From contig NZ_NFHH01000008.1 of NCBI RefSeq assembly GCF_002161285.1, positions 1 through 64,000 of the forward strand: a stretch of DNA of 64,000 bases, read 5' to 3'. The stretch comes from Blautia sp. An81 (GTDB lineage: Bacteria > Bacillota > Clostridia > Lachnospirales > Lachnospiraceae). The position numbers and the translations under genes are program-made. Shown piece by piece: positions 16,365 to 25,929 of this stretch (position 1 is its first letter; every line of letters begins with the position of its first letter). Under the pieces are notes generated by a model that was given only the letters and a program-made list of their open reading frames with translations, made no database searches and was not told where the DNA came from.

Positions 16365-17136
16365 GTAGAAATGATAAAAGCCCGTTTAGGGCGTTGACAC
16401 ACGATATGCGAAATAAATCGCAATCTCGTGTTCGGAACAGTAGAAATGGAAAAAGCCCGTTTAGGGCGTTGACACATTTTTGCATTACCGTATACACATG
16501 CATTATCAGGTAGAAATGGAAAAAGCCCGTTTAGGGCGTTGACACTTTTACACCTGATTTGATTTCTTCCATTACCTCGTGAGCCGTAGAAATGGAAAAA
16601 GCCCGTTTAGGGCGTTGACACCTTGATTATTTATGCATCATGATTATTTTCATGAGGTGGTAGAAATGGAAAAAGCCCGTTTAGGGCGTTGACACATTTC
16701 TTTGTCTAATACTCTTAAGAATACGCTTGTGTAGAAATGGAAAAAGCCCGTTTAGGGCGTTGACACATACCTATAATAAAGCAATAGAAACTTGTCATTT
16801 CTAGTAGAAATGGAAAAAGCCCGTTTAGGGCGTTGACACAAATCTGTAGTCTTCGTTATGTTCACGATTGTACTCAGTAGAAATGGAAAAAGCCCGTTTA
16901 GGGCGTTGACACCTAATTTCTTTAATTCTTCTTTTGCCTCTTTTACTTTAGCGTAGAAATGGAAAAAGCCCGTTTAGGGCGTTGACACCAACAATTGTAT
17001 ATAGAAACTACTGCCATTAATACTGTAGTAGAAATGGAAAAAGCCCGTTTAGGGCGTCGACACCATCTTCGTAACAGACCTTCGTTCTATTTAAACCTAT
17101 GTAAAAATGAAAGAACCGACAAGTTTCCTAGTGTCT
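16365..17136 (+). CRISPR. CRISPR array 2: 10 clear repeats plus a degenerate eleventh
   Basis: 36-nt repeats start at 16365, 16440, 16510, 16586, 16660, 16731, 16804, 16877, 16953 and 17028, with a decayed copy at 17101. The consensus begins GTAGAAATGGAAAAAGC, carries CCCGTTTAGGG and ends CGTTGACAC. It differs from array 1 at four positions (ATGGAAAAAG versus ATCAAAGAAG, and TTTA versus TTCA). The first repeat has GATAAAAG in place of GGAAAAAG, and the tenth has GTCGAC. Spacers are 34-40 nt. The orientation matches the cas genes. Confidence 0.97.
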
Positions 17137-17317
17137 TTTCTATTAACGCTAATGAAGTTTATTATTATTAAACAGGCAGCTGCACTATGACGTTTATTAT
17201 GTAATCGATTTACTAGTACAGTGAATAATAAATAGCCAGCTATAACGCCAGCATACTAACGCGGCCATAATTCAACTAATGCTGTCCGCAAAATATATCC
17301 ACAAGCGAGGTCCCCTT

Positions 17318-18694
17318 ATGTTCCGTGTCCTTCCTGATAATTTTTTCATTCCTCTTTCTTCCCCTAATAAAACTGTATATTGGGATTGTATCTGCAAGCT
17401 GTTTTCCGTTATGGAACACCAGCTTTCTTTTGGTGTGGAAAGAGACGTGCTGGCAGACGAGCTGGAGTATTATTTTGACCAGACTGGGGCTGCGGAAGTG
17501 GTAGAAGAAGATTTTGCCGGATCGGACAGCAGGGGAAAAGCAAACGGTATTTTAAGACGGCTGGAATATTATGGATGGATCGAGGTTGAGACGGATAAAA
17601 GCTATGTCCAGAGAGTAAACTTTAAAGACTATGCAGTACGGCTGATGAAAACCCTCCTTGAGATTGAAGAGGGCAGGCAGATGGAATATCAGGGGTATAT
17701 TTATACCATATACAGTCTGGTAAGAGGCGGATGGGAGAACCCGGGGGTGGTGCTTTTGCAGATCCTGGAAAATACGGATTTTCTCATTACAGGACTTAAG
17801 AACCTGAATTCCAGTATTAAGCGTTATATTGATGAACTGACCAGATACAGCAATGTAGCGGAGATCATGGACGCTTTATTTAATGATTATATTGCCAATG
17901 TTGTAGACAAGGCCTATCATCGGCTTCTGACTTCCGATAATGTGTCCAAGTTTCGTCCGGAGATCATTGAGCGGCTGGAGAGTAAAAGCAGGAGTAAAGC
18001 GTACATTGAAAAGGCTGCGGCGGAACTGGCTGATCTTCAGGAGACAGATATAGATACTGCCAGGGAAAATGTTTACAGATATCTCCATGAGATTATAGAG
18101 GCATTTCGGAATATGGATGAAATTCTCAATGAGATCAACCAGAAAAATACACAATATCTAAAGGCAGCTATTAACCGGGCAAAGTTCCGACTGGCGGGGC
18201 ATGAGGACGTTCGGGGACAGATAAAGGAAATCCTTATAGGGATCAATGAGAGGATAAATCAGGAACAGCTGGAGCTGGGAGGGATTTATGAACTGGAATT
18301 TCTGGAGGGACTGATCCATATTTACAGCAGCGGCGTTCTGGATGGAAGCTCTCTTTATTCTCCTGTAGAAGGGAAAAAAGAATTTACACCCCGGGAGATC
18401 CGGGACTGGGAGCCGAATCTGACTTTGCGTCAGGAGAAGCTTCGGAAGCTGACGGAAAAAATGGAGAGAGTTTTAAGCGTGGAGAAAATTGAGAAGTATG
18501 TGGATAACTGCCTGGGAGACAGGAAGGAAATGCGGGCGGTCCAGTTTCCTCTCAGAGATACAGAGGACTTTATAAAAATTATTTACATACGGCTGTATGG
18601 GCAGAGAAAAAATATGAAGTACGGGGTTGAGCCTCTGGAAGAAAAAGAGGTCAATGGATACCGGTTTAAGGATTTCCGGATTTGGAGGAAATAG
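17318..18694 (+). CDS. jetA: Wadjet system protein JetA
   Basis: 458 residues. The N-terminus (MFRVLPDNFFIPLSSPNKTVYWDCI) and the winged-helix-like first 120 residues followed by long helices fit JetA, the MukF-like kleisin-type subunit of the Wadjet SMC complex, in its DUF5716-like form. Wadjet recognises closed circular DNA by loop extrusion and cleaves it, which limits plasmids. ATG 17318 is chosen because GAGG lies 7 nt upstream; an ATG at 17279 lacks a site. The 181 bp between array 2 and this gene contain no obvious gene. It is the first of four overlapping jet genes. Confidence 0.88.
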   Translation: MFRVLPDNFFIPLSSPNKTVYWDCICKLFSVMEHQLSFGVERDVLADELEYYFDQTGAAEVVEEDFAGSDSRGKANGILRRLEYYGWIEVETDKSYVQRVNFKDYAVRLMKTLLEIEEGRQMEYQGYIYTIYSLVRGGWENPGVVLLQILENTDFLITGLKNLNSSIKRYIDELTRYSNVAEIMDALFNDYIANVVDKAYHRLLTSDNVSKFRPEIIERLESKSRSKAYIEKAAAELADLQETDIDTARENVYRYLHEIIEAFRNMDEILNEINQKNTQYLKAAINRAKFRLAGHEDVRGQIKEILIGINERINQEQLELGGIYELEFLEGLIHIYSSGVLDGSSLYSPVEGKKEFTPREIRDWEPNLTLRQEKLRKLTEKMERVLSVEKIEKYVDNCLGDRKEMRAVQFPLRDTEDFIKIIYIRLYGQRKNMKYGVEPLEEKEVNGYRFKDFRIWRK

Positions 18695-18696
18695 AA

Positions 18697-19326
18697 GTGG
18701 AATTATTGGAGAAAATGCTGCAAAGAGACAGGGATGAGTTTAAGAAGATCTGTAATAAGCTTCTTAGTCATTGCTTTTTGTGTAAGGCTAACGAGTCAGG
18801 AAGGGCAGATTATTATTTTGTGCTAAAGTATAAAAAGGAGTTTCAGGAATATCTGTCAGTTCTGGGATATCGGCTGGAAATTAATGAGGATGACGGTGTT
18901 ATACAGCTTACCAATCCCCAGAATTATAACCGGATAAACCTAAAGCTGATAGAATCGGTGATCCTGCTGATCTTACGTGTCCTTTATGATGAGAAGAAAC
19001 GGGAACTTTCTATCAGTGATGAGGTGATTGTAAACCTGGGGGATATTCAGGAAAAATTTTTAAGTCTTCAGATACGGGACAAGATGATCGACAAGACTAC
19101 CATGCGGAATACTCTTTCGCTCTTCCGCAGATTTCAGATTATAGAACTGCTGGACAGAGATCTGGGAAATGAGGAGTCCCGGATCATTATTTATAATTCG
19201 ATCATAATGGCAGTGCGGATTGAAGACATTAAACAGGCTTATGAGAAGCTGGAACTGTACAGGAAGGGGAAAGGGTCTGATGAAAAAACTGAAACGGATG
19301 AAGCTGATCAACTGGCATCGCTTTGA
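18697..19326 (+). CDS. jetB: Wadjet system protein JetB (DUF4194)
   Basis: 209 residues, a MukE-like accessory subunit by family. Visible features are a conserved middle (NRINLKLIESVILLILRVLY) and the C-terminal LSLFRRFQIIELLD segment typical of DUF4194. The best start is GTG 18697, with GGAGG (18684-18688) 8 nt upstream, lying inside the end of jetA; a TTG at 18682 is in frame but overlaps that site. The 3' end overlaps jetC by about 45 bases. JetB is expected to bind JetA and the JetC ATPase. Confidence 0.87.
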   Translation: MELLEKMLQRDRDEFKKICNKLLSHCFLCKANESGRADYYFVLKYKKEFQEYLSVLGYRLEINEDDGVIQLTNPQNYNRINLKLIESVILLILRVLYDEKKRELSISDEVIVNLGDIQEKFLSLQIRDKMIDKTTMRNTLSLFRRFQIIELLDRDLGNEESRIIIYNSIIMAVRIEDIKQAYEKLELYRKGKGSDEKTETDEADQLASL

Positions 19327-22300
19327 AAACTGTGTGATTGATTTTGGAGAAACTACGCTTCTTTCCGGAGAAAATGGAGCAGGAAAAACCACGATCCTGG
19401 ACGCGATACAGTTTGTTGTGATCTGCTCTGCCAACTTTTTCAATAAGGCGGCTCATGACAATGGAAAAAGATCCCTTTCCGGATATGTCCGCTGTAAGAC
19501 CGGGCGGGAGAATAAGCCTTATGAGAGGACCGGAGAAATCAGCGCCCATGTTGCTCTGGAGTTCTATGAAGAGAGCAGGGACAGGTACTTTATCGTAGGG
19601 GCCGTGATCGATTCCGCTACGGAAGGACAAGAAACGGCAGTCAGGTACCTGATGGATAACTGCAGGCTTTCTGAAGAGATGTTTTTTAAAGGGAAGACGC
19701 CCAGATCTATCTCGGAATTCCGCAGTTTTAACAGTAAGGGGATCCGGCAGTGGTGCAAGACTCAGACCGAGGCCAGGAAGATGATCAAGGCCAGGCTGGG
19801 ACGGATCGAGGACAAGTTTTTCAGCCTGATTCCCAAAGCAATGGCTTTTAAACCTATTGATGATATTAAAGAGTTTGTGTATACCTATGTACTGGATGCT
19901 AAGGAAGTAAACATAGATCTGCTTAGGGAGAATGTCCGCAGCTATCAGGATCTGGAAAGAACGCTGGAATCTGTAAAGAGGCGAATGGAGAAGCTGGAAC
20001 AGATCGAAGGCTTTTATGAAGAGGCTCAGGACTGTGTAAAAAGAGATGGGATGTACGAATTTTTTCTGTCTCAGGCAGAAGTAGACCTGATAAAAGAAAG
20101 GATACAAAAGCTGGAAGAGGAGATACAGGCAGAAGAATACAGAAAAAAACAGCTGACCAGCCAGTTGGAAGAGACGGAAAAGGAACGGGCGCAGAAACAG
20201 GAAATCGAGACAAATCTTCGGGTAGAATTAAGACAGAATCAGGATTTTATTGCCTTAGAAGAACAGAAAAAAGAGCTGGAGCGTTTTCTGGAGGAAGAAA
20301 AAAACTGCCTGGAAGAGAAGCGGATACTGAAAAAAAGTATAAAAAAGAGTCTGGACCAGATGGATAAGCTGCTGGAAATAAAAGATGTGGATCCCTGCGT
20401 CAGAGAATGCCGGAAGATACTTGAGAGTATAGAGGAAATCCAAAATGTTCCAGAGGCCAGGGCGCTGCTGGATCAGGTGATCCAGTATAAGAACCAGATG
20501 TACGGAAAAGTTCAGAGAAAGCTGGCAGAGGTACAGATCCGGCTGAGGGAAAGGCAGACGGAAAGGGAGCAGCTAGAAGGAGAAATCCAGCGGCTGAAGA
20601 GAAAGAAGCTGTCTTATCCGGAGGCAGTGGAGCGGCTGACAGAGGCAGTCCGGGAAGAATTTCAGCGACTGGGAAGAAAGGCAGAACCTCATGTACTTTG
20701 CGAAGTGCTGGAAATTGCAGATGAAAGCTGGAGAAATGCAGTGGAAGGATATCTGAATACTCAGCGTTTTTATATTCTGGTGGAACCGGAAAATTTTGAC
20801 ATTGCCCTGGGGATTTACGACAGACTGCGAAGAGAGAAAAAAGCATACGGAGCAGGCCTTATTAATACCCAGCATATGGAGGATTTCGATGAAGCGCCGG
20901 AAGGGACTCTTGCCCAGACGGTTACGTCGAAGAATAAGTATGCCAGACGCTATATCAATATGGTGCTGGGGAAAGTGAAAATGTGCCAGCGATACGAGGA
21001 TCTGAAGAAATATTCCACCTCGATCACACGGGAATGCATGAGATACCAGAATAAGGTAGCCAGCGCCATTAAGCCGGAAATTTTTCGTGTGCCTTTTATT
21101 GGAAAAAATGCTTTTAAGGTGCAGCTGGAACAGGCGGAAAAGAAAAGGGAAGTCCTGAACGAAGAGCTTGAAATGCTTCAGGAGAAGATAAAAAACCTGG
21201 AATTTGCAGCAGATCCTCTTTTAACCGGGGAAGATGTGGATGTAAAATACCGGCTGGAGATTTTGACCAGACTTTCTCAGGTAAAGGCGCTGATCCAAAA
21301 ATGCAGGGAAAATATTAAGACCCTTGAAAAGAATTCTACGTTAATTGAAAAGCAGATTCAGCTGGAGGTTTTGGAAAAGATTAGAACAGAGATTGAAAAG
21401 AAAGCAGGAGACCTGAACCGACAGATAGGAATCGCAGAGCAAAAGATAGAGAATAGAAAGGAACAGCTTCAGGCAGGGATACAGGAAAAACTTAAGTTCC
21501 AGGCCCATACTGCGGACCTTACGCAAAAGGCCGGTGATAAGGCGCTGAACTGGAAAAAAGAATATGAAAAACAGACTTCCCAAAAGACTTTCCAGCAGTT
21601 TAAAGAGAATTATGAAAAACAAAGAAAATCTAACTGGACCCGGAAAGAGAATTCGGAAGCTTTTATGACAGAGCAGATGGTTCAGTATAAATCAGAATAT
21701 AATTTTGGAGCTCCGGCTTCCATGAAAGGCTATCCGGAGTTCGCCGCAGTTTATGACCGTCTCCGTACCTCAGAACTGCTGGATTACGAAGAGAAAGTGG
21801 AAGCTGCGAAACAGGCAGCAGAGGAAGAATTCCGGGAACAGTTCCTGGCAAAGCTTCAGGAAAATATGAAACAGGCCCAGGGAGAGTTTAAGGAATTGAA
21901 CAGAGCTCTGAAGGATATTGCCTTCAGCAGCGAACAGTATGAATTTCTGTATATGCCCAGCAAAAAATACCGGAGTTATTATGAGATGCTGATGGATGAC
22001 TTTAATGTGGTCCAGGGAGAATCTATCTTCAGCGGTATTTTCCATGAAAATCACAGAGAAGTCATCGATGAGCTTTTTGAGCGTCTGGCTATACAGAACG
22101 ATAATAATTCCAAGACTTTAGATGAATTTACAGACTATAGGACTTACATGGATTATGATATTAAGATCATCCACAGTGATGGAAGCTATTCTTATTATTC
22201 TAAGGTATGCGAAGAAAAGAGCGGAGGAGAGACCCAGACTCCTTTCTATGTAACTGTGGCAGCTTCTTTTGTACAGCTTTACAGTAACAACATCGGTGGA

Positions 22301-22522
22301 GAAGCTGCAGGTCTGGTTATGTTTGACGAAGCTTTTAACAATATGGACGATGAGCGGATCGGCGGTGTTCTGGAGTTCTTAAAACGCCTGCCCCTGCAGA
22401 TTCTGATTGCAGCCCCTCCGGATAAAATACAGTATATCGGTCCTCAGATGGAGGAAACCCTTTTGATCATGACCGATGAGAGAGTAAGCTATGTGGAGGA
22501 ATACTATAATGGCAGGGTATGA
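19280..22522 (+). CDS. jetC: Wadjet SMC-like ATPase JetC
   Basis: 1080 residues with the layout of an SMC/MukB-type motor. Walker A GENGAGKTT is at residues 30-38. Two long charged coiled-coil stretches (about 240-440 and 620-860) flank a hinge-like globular part. The ABC signature SGGETQ is near 981, and Walker B LVMFDEAFNN has Asp 1016 and Glu 1017. The enzyme uses ATP to extrude DNA loops, and its arrested state triggers JetD. ATG 19280 is preferred (AAGGG upstream) over the earlier ATG at 19220, which lies deep in jetB. Nothing suggests inactivation. Confidence 0.92.
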   Translation: MKKLKRMKLINWHRFENCVIDFGETTLLSGENGAGKTTILDAIQFVVICSANFFNKAAHDNGKRSLSGYVRCKTGRENKPYERTGEISAHVALEFYEESRDRYFIVGAVIDSATEGQETAVRYLMDNCRLSEEMFFKGKTPRSISEFRSFNSKGIRQWCKTQTEARKMIKARLGRIEDKFFSLIPKAMAFKPIDDIKEFVYTYVLDAKEVNIDLLRENVRSYQDLERTLESVKRRMEKLEQIEGFYEEAQDCVKRDGMYEFFLSQAEVDLIKERIQKLEEEIQAEEYRKKQLTSQLEETEKERAQKQEIETNLRVELRQNQDFIALEEQKKELERFLEEEKNCLEEKRILKKSIKKSLDQMDKLLEIKDVDPCVRECRKILESIEEIQNVPEARALLDQVIQYKNQMYGKVQRKLAEVQIRLRERQTEREQLEGEIQRLKRKKLSYPEAVERLTEAVREEFQRLGRKAEPHVLCEVLEIADESWRNAVEGYLNTQRFYILVEPENFDIALGIYDRLRREKKAYGAGLINTQHMEDFDEAPEGTLAQTVTSKNKYARRYINMVLGKVKMCQRYEDLKKYSTSITRECMRYQNKVASAIKPEIFRVPFIGKNAFKVQLEQAEKKREVLNEELEMLQEKIKNLEFAADPLLTGEDVDVKYRLEILTRLSQVKALIQKCRENIKTLEKNSTLIEKQIQLEVLEKIRTEIEKKAGDLNRQIGIAEQKIENRKEQLQAGIQEKLKFQAHTADLTQKAGDKALNWKKEYEKQTSQKTFQQFKENYEKQRKSNWTRKENSEAFMTEQMVQYKSEYNFGAPASMKGYPEFAAVYDRLRTSELLDYEEKVEAAKQAAEEEFREQFLAKLQENMKQAQGEFKELNRALKDIAFSSEQYEFLYMPSKKYRSYYEMLMDDFNVVQGESIFSGIFHENHREVIDELFERLAIQNDNNSKTLDEFTDYRTYMDYDIKIIHSDGSYSYYSKVCEEKSGGETQTPFYVTVAASFVQLYSNNIGGEAAGLVMFDEAFNNMDDERIGGVLEFLKRLPLQILIAAPPDKIQYIGPQMEETLLIMTDERVSYVEEYYNGRV

Positions 22523-23738
22523 CATACGGATTTTAAAAGGACTGCTGGATTCCTATGAGAGGAGCCTTTTATCACAGGGCAAAAATAAGGTAAATGTCCA
22601 TATTTCCTTTCCTTTTACCCGGAAGAACCTGCCGGAATACTTTAATGAAAGTTCATTAGCATATGAAAAAATCCATGGTTCTGTGAGGGTTCTGGAAGAG
22701 CAGGAGCTGGTGACGGCTGTCTGGAAAAATGGAAAGGAAGGCCACATTATTGAAAAAGTGCTGCTAAATGATAAAAATGTGGCAGAGGCCTATGCCTATT
22801 TGAATCGAAAACCTCGGAGGGAATATGTCAGAGAGAATTTGGAGCTGCTGGAGGAAGCAAAAGAGAGATATCAGACGCCTATACTACAGGGATTCCTTGC
22901 TTATCTCCAGGAACGGCTGATAGAAGGAAAATCTGTGAAAGAGTTTATAGACATTGAAAAGCCTGATAAAACTCGAAAAATTCTAAAAGCTGTGGGCGAA
23001 CTGGAGAATAATCGTGAAGACTGCTATATCCGGGAATTTTCCATCCGCCACTTTGGAAATTCAAAGACTCTAAAGTCTATGCTGGGAGTTGTGAGAAAGA
23101 TCCTGCAGCGATTCGGGGAAGGATTTGAGGACATGGACGATTGTGGGATCCTGGCGGAATATTCCGTATACCATACTCCTGACTATGTGTATATCAAAGG
23201 TATGGGAGAACTTATCTTTGGGGAAGACTTAAGTACAGTGGTAAACCTGACCTGGCTGAAACAGGGAATTGGACTGTCCGGGGAAGATATAGGAAGGGTA
23301 AGAATTTTGGAAAACTCTAAGATAAAGAAGATCCTCACCATAGAAAATCTGACCACTTTCTTCAGATGGAAGGAAAAGGACAGCCTGATGATCTATCTGG
23401 GCGGTTATCATAATTCTGTAAGAAGAAAACTTCTGGAACTTTTGCATCAGAGTTTTCCGGAGGCAGAATATCTCCACTTCGGAGATATTGATGTAGGAGG
23501 ATTTGAGATCTACAGGGACCTTTGCAGAAAAACAGGGATTCCCTTTAAAACTTACCATATGGGTATTGAAGAACTGGAAAAATATAAAAGCTGTACCCAG
23601 AAACTGACAGAAGGTGACTGCAAGCGGCTGGAAGTGCTGATTAGGAAAATGGAAAGTGAAGGTGGAGATACCAGGGTGCTTCAGTATATGAAAGAGAAGG
23701 GAAGGAAGCTGGAACAGGAAGGGATAGAACAGACATAA
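22509..23738 (+). CDS. jetD: Wadjet nuclease JetD
   Basis: 409 residues. The C-terminal third has the Toprim-type catalytic pattern: an acidic residue in KILTIENLTTF (Glu about 279) and a paired Asp motif in YLHFGDIDVGGFEIY (Asp about 326 and 328). The N-terminal two-thirds match the DUF3322-like winged part of JetD. In studied Wadjet systems JetD cuts the extruded plasmid DNA. GGAGGA lies 8 nt before ATG 22509, and the gene overlaps jetC by 14 bases. With all four genes intact and keeping their key motifs, the system is probably functional. Confidence 0.92.
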   Translation: MAGYDIRILKGLLDSYERSLLSQGKNKVNVHISFPFTRKNLPEYFNESSLAYEKIHGSVRVLEEQELVTAVWKNGKEGHIIEKVLLNDKNVAEAYAYLNRKPRREYVRENLELLEEAKERYQTPILQGFLAYLQERLIEGKSVKEFIDIEKPDKTRKILKAVGELENNREDCYIREFSIRHFGNSKTLKSMLGVVRKILQRFGEGFEDMDDCGILAEYSVYHTPDYVYIKGMGELIFGEDLSTVVNLTWLKQGIGLSGEDIGRVRILENSKIKKILTIENLTTFFRWKEKDSLMIYLGGYHNSVRRKLLELLHQSFPEAEYLHFGDIDVGGFEIYRDLCRKTGIPFKTYHMGIEELEKYKSCTQKLTEGDCKRLEVLIRKMESEGGDTRVLQYMKEKGRKLEQEGIEQT

Positions 23739-23781
23739 TATAATGTGGATGTATACTGCCCGTGAGACGTAATTAATAATT

Positions 23782-23946
23782 GTGAAGGTTATCCGTCAAG
23801 AACTGACTTATCGGGATGCTGAAGAGTCTATTGATAATATCTGGAGTATTCTTTACTCCACCGGCTATTTGACTCAGCGAGGACGTTTGCCCGGAAAACA
23901 GAAGAAACTTGCGCTTCCTAACAGTAAAAGAGTTCTTGACTTATAA
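23782..23946 (+). pseudogene. fragment of an AAA-ATPase/DUF1703-type gene
   Basis: A 55-codon open stretch reads ELTYRDAEESIDNIWSILYS, TGYLTQRG and KKLALPNSK before TAA. This is the middle 'SEDNLWSVLYLTGYLT ... IPN' part of the DUF1703 AAA-ATPase/nuclease-like family common in gut Clostridia. Both flanks of the protein are missing, so it is a relic. Confidence 0.6.
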
Positions 23947-23963
23947 GGTTAATGAGGTATAAT
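23936..23963 (+). promoter_or_regulatory. promoter of the marR-MATE operon
   Basis: TTGACT (23936-23941), a 16-nt spacer and a perfect TATAAT (23958-23963). Transcription should start near 23970, just before the palindrome at 23978-24006. Confidence 0.75.
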
Positions 23964-23977
23964 GTTTTTTAAAAATG

Positions 23978-24006
23978 GTTTATAAAGAAACTGTTTCTTT
24001 GTAAAC
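23978..24006. promoter_or_regulatory. operator palindrome of the MarR regulator
   Basis: GTTTATAAAGAAA, a 3-nt centre and TTTCTTTGTAAAC form an inverted repeat with 13-nt arms and one mismatch. It lies just downstream of the promoter and ends about 16 nt before the marR start. The size and position are those of a MarR operator, so autorepression is likely. Confidence 0.7.
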
Positions 24007-24022
24007 ATAAAAGAGAGGTGAG

Positions 24023-24475
24023 ATGATGGGAACGGCTACAGAGTTGTTTATGGCAATGCGGAGTTTGTTTCGGCTGTATGACAAGATGCTGAAGAAAGTA
24101 TGCACAGAACACGACCTTACAATTGTGGAAGCAGATGTTATCAGTTTTTTGCAAAATAACCCGGAAAAAGATACAGCCGCCGATATTGTGGAACTTCGGA
24201 GACTTTCCAAGGGAGCCGTATCAAAAGCAGTAGAATCTTTGATACAGAAATCTCTTCTGGAGAGGATTCCGGATACAGAAGACAGGAGAAAGATCCATCT
24301 GAAACTGAAAACCCAGGTGGGACCGGTTGCAGAGAGCATTGATGAAGTAAGAACCAAATTTATAAATACGGTACTGGAAGGATTTACAAAAGAGGAGATG
24401 AAAGTGTATGCGGGTTTCAGAGACAGGCTGTTCGACAATATAAAGAAGGCAATGGAAGGAAGCGATAAAATATGA
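24023..24475 (+). CDS. MarR family transcriptional regulator
   Basis: 150 residues with a MarR winged helix: helical dimer part (LFRLYDKMLKKVC), recognition region (DIVELRRLSKGAVSKAVESLI) and the wing DTEDRRKIHLKL, where the DxR motif is clear. Two adjacent ATGs (24023 and 24026) follow AGAGAGGTG. It is joined to the MATE gene by an ATGA overlap, so it probably controls this exporter by binding the palindrome at 23978-24006 and releasing it on ligand binding. The ligand cannot be told from sequence. Confidence 0.9.
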   Translation: MMGTATELFMAMRSLFRLYDKMLKKVCTEHDLTIVEADVISFLQNNPEKDTAADIVELRRLSKGAVSKAVESLIQKSLLERIPDTEDRRKIHLKLKTQVGPVAESIDEVRTKFINTVLEGFTKEEMKVYAGFRDRLFDNIKKAMEGSDKI

Positions 24476-25929
24476 AACAGACAAAAAAGAATCAGACAGA
24501 ATTGGAGAAAAAAGCTAACAGCAGCCCGGGCGGTGTTAATGAAGACAAGGAGTTTCTGCGGACAGAACCGCTCGGAAAGCTGCTTTTAAGACTGGCGCTG
24601 CCCACAGTAGCGGCACAGCTCATCAACATGCTGTACAACATTGTTGACAGGATTTACATCGGTCATATTCCCAATATAGGAGCTACGGCTCTGACGGGCG
24701 TAGGCGTTTGTATGCCATTGATCATGATTGTTTCTGCATTTGCAGCCCTGGTGGGATACGGCGGAGCACCCAGAGCCTCTATTTTTATGGGTAAGCAGGA
24801 TAAGGAATCAGCGGAAAAAACCCTGGGAAACTGCTTTATGCTGCAGATACTTATCTCTGTTGTACTTACTGTGGTACTGCTGGTATGGAACAGAGATTTT
24901 CTTATGGCTTTTGGCGCCAGTGAGAATACCATAGAATACGGCGTTAACTATATGGACATCTACGCTCTGGGAACCATATTTGTGGAGATTACCCTGGGAA
25001 TGAATGCCTTTATTACTGCTCAGGGCTTTGCAAAAACAGGAATGCTTTCCGTTCTCATCGGTGCAGTTTCCAACATTATCCTGGACCCGATTTTTATCTT
25101 TGGTTTTAACATGGATGTGCGGGGCGCAGCTCTTGCTACGATCATTTCCCAGGCCCTTTCCTGTATCTGGGTGGTCAGCTTCCTGTGCGGGAAAAAGACC
25201 TTTCTGAGAATCCGGAGAAAAAATCTCAGGCTTGTTCCAAAGATCATTATGCCTTGTCTGGCCCTGGGAGTTGCAACTTTTATCATGCAGGCCAGCGAGA
25301 GTGTGATCTCTGTATGCTTTAACAGTTCTCTCCAGAAATACGGAGGAGATATTGCAGTAGGAGCTATGACCATCCTTACAAGTGTTATGCAGTTTGCCAT
25401 GCTTCCTCTTCAGGGACTTGGACAGGGGGCTCAGCCCATCATCAGTTACAGCTATGGCGCGGGAGATTCGGGAAGAGTCCGGGCAGCATTTAAGCTTTTG
25501 CTTAAAGTCAGTCTGGGATATTCAATCCTGCTGTGGATCCTGGTCATGCTGCTCCCGGGAGGATTCGCAGCTATGTTTACATCGGATCCCCAGCTGATGG
25601 AATACACCAGGACGGCCCTTCGTATTTATATGGGAGCTATGTTCCTGTTCGGAATACAGATGGCCTGTCAGATGACATTTAATGCACTTGGAAAAGCAAA
25701 GGAATCTATTGTTGTAGCTGTAATGAGAAAGTTTGTACTGCTGATCCCTCTGATCTATATCATGCCTCAGATCATGAAATCCAACCAGGCTATGGCGGTT
25801 TATATGGCAGAGCCTATGGCAGACTTTCTGGCAGTAACATTTACAGCAGTTCTGTTTGCTGTCCAATTTAAGAAAATCCTGAAAGGCATAGGCAAAACAC
25901 AAGGCCGCAGATTACAGACAGAAAAGTAA
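24472..25929 (+). CDS. MATE family multidrug efflux transporter
   Basis: 485 residues with about 12 membrane segments in two similar halves. The first half starts LGKLLLRLALPTVAAQLINM and has the MATE hallmark NIVDRIYIGHI; the second carries LPLQGLGQGAQPIISYSYGA. The length and motifs are normal for the DinF/NorM-like group found in Clostridia. It should exchange cations for organic compounds at the cytoplasmic membrane. The substrate is unknown; co-transcription with marR suggests induction by a toxic compound. Confidence 0.92.
   Translation: MKQTKKNQTELEKKANSSPGGVNEDKEFLRTEPLGKLLLRLALPTVAAQLINMLYNIVDRIYIGHIPNIGATALTGVGVCMPLIMIVSAFAALVGYGGAPRASIFMGKQDKESAEKTLGNCFMLQILISVVLTVVLLVWNRDFLMAFGASENTIEYGVNYMDIYALGTIFVEITLGMNAFITAQGFAKTGMLSVLIGAVSNIILDPIFIFGFNMDVRGAALATIISQALSCIWVVSFLCGKKTFLRIRRKNLRLVPKIIMPCLALGVATFIMQASESVISVCFNSSLQKYGGDIAVGAMTILTSVMQFAMLPLQGLGQGAQPIISYSYGAGDSGRVRAAFKLLLKVSLGYSILLWILVMLLPGGFAAMFTSDPQLMEYTRTALRIYMGAMFLFGIQMACQMTFNALGKAKESIVVAVMRKFVLLIPLIYIMPQIMKSNQAMAVYMAEPMADFLAVTFTAVLFAVQFKKILKGIGKTQGRRLQTEK

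Noticed and set aside
16115-16503. Minus-strand reading frames of 120 and 67 residues over array 2
   Set aside because: They are made largely of translated CRISPR repeats (recurrent VNALNGLF-like strings) and the leader, so they are artefacts of the array.
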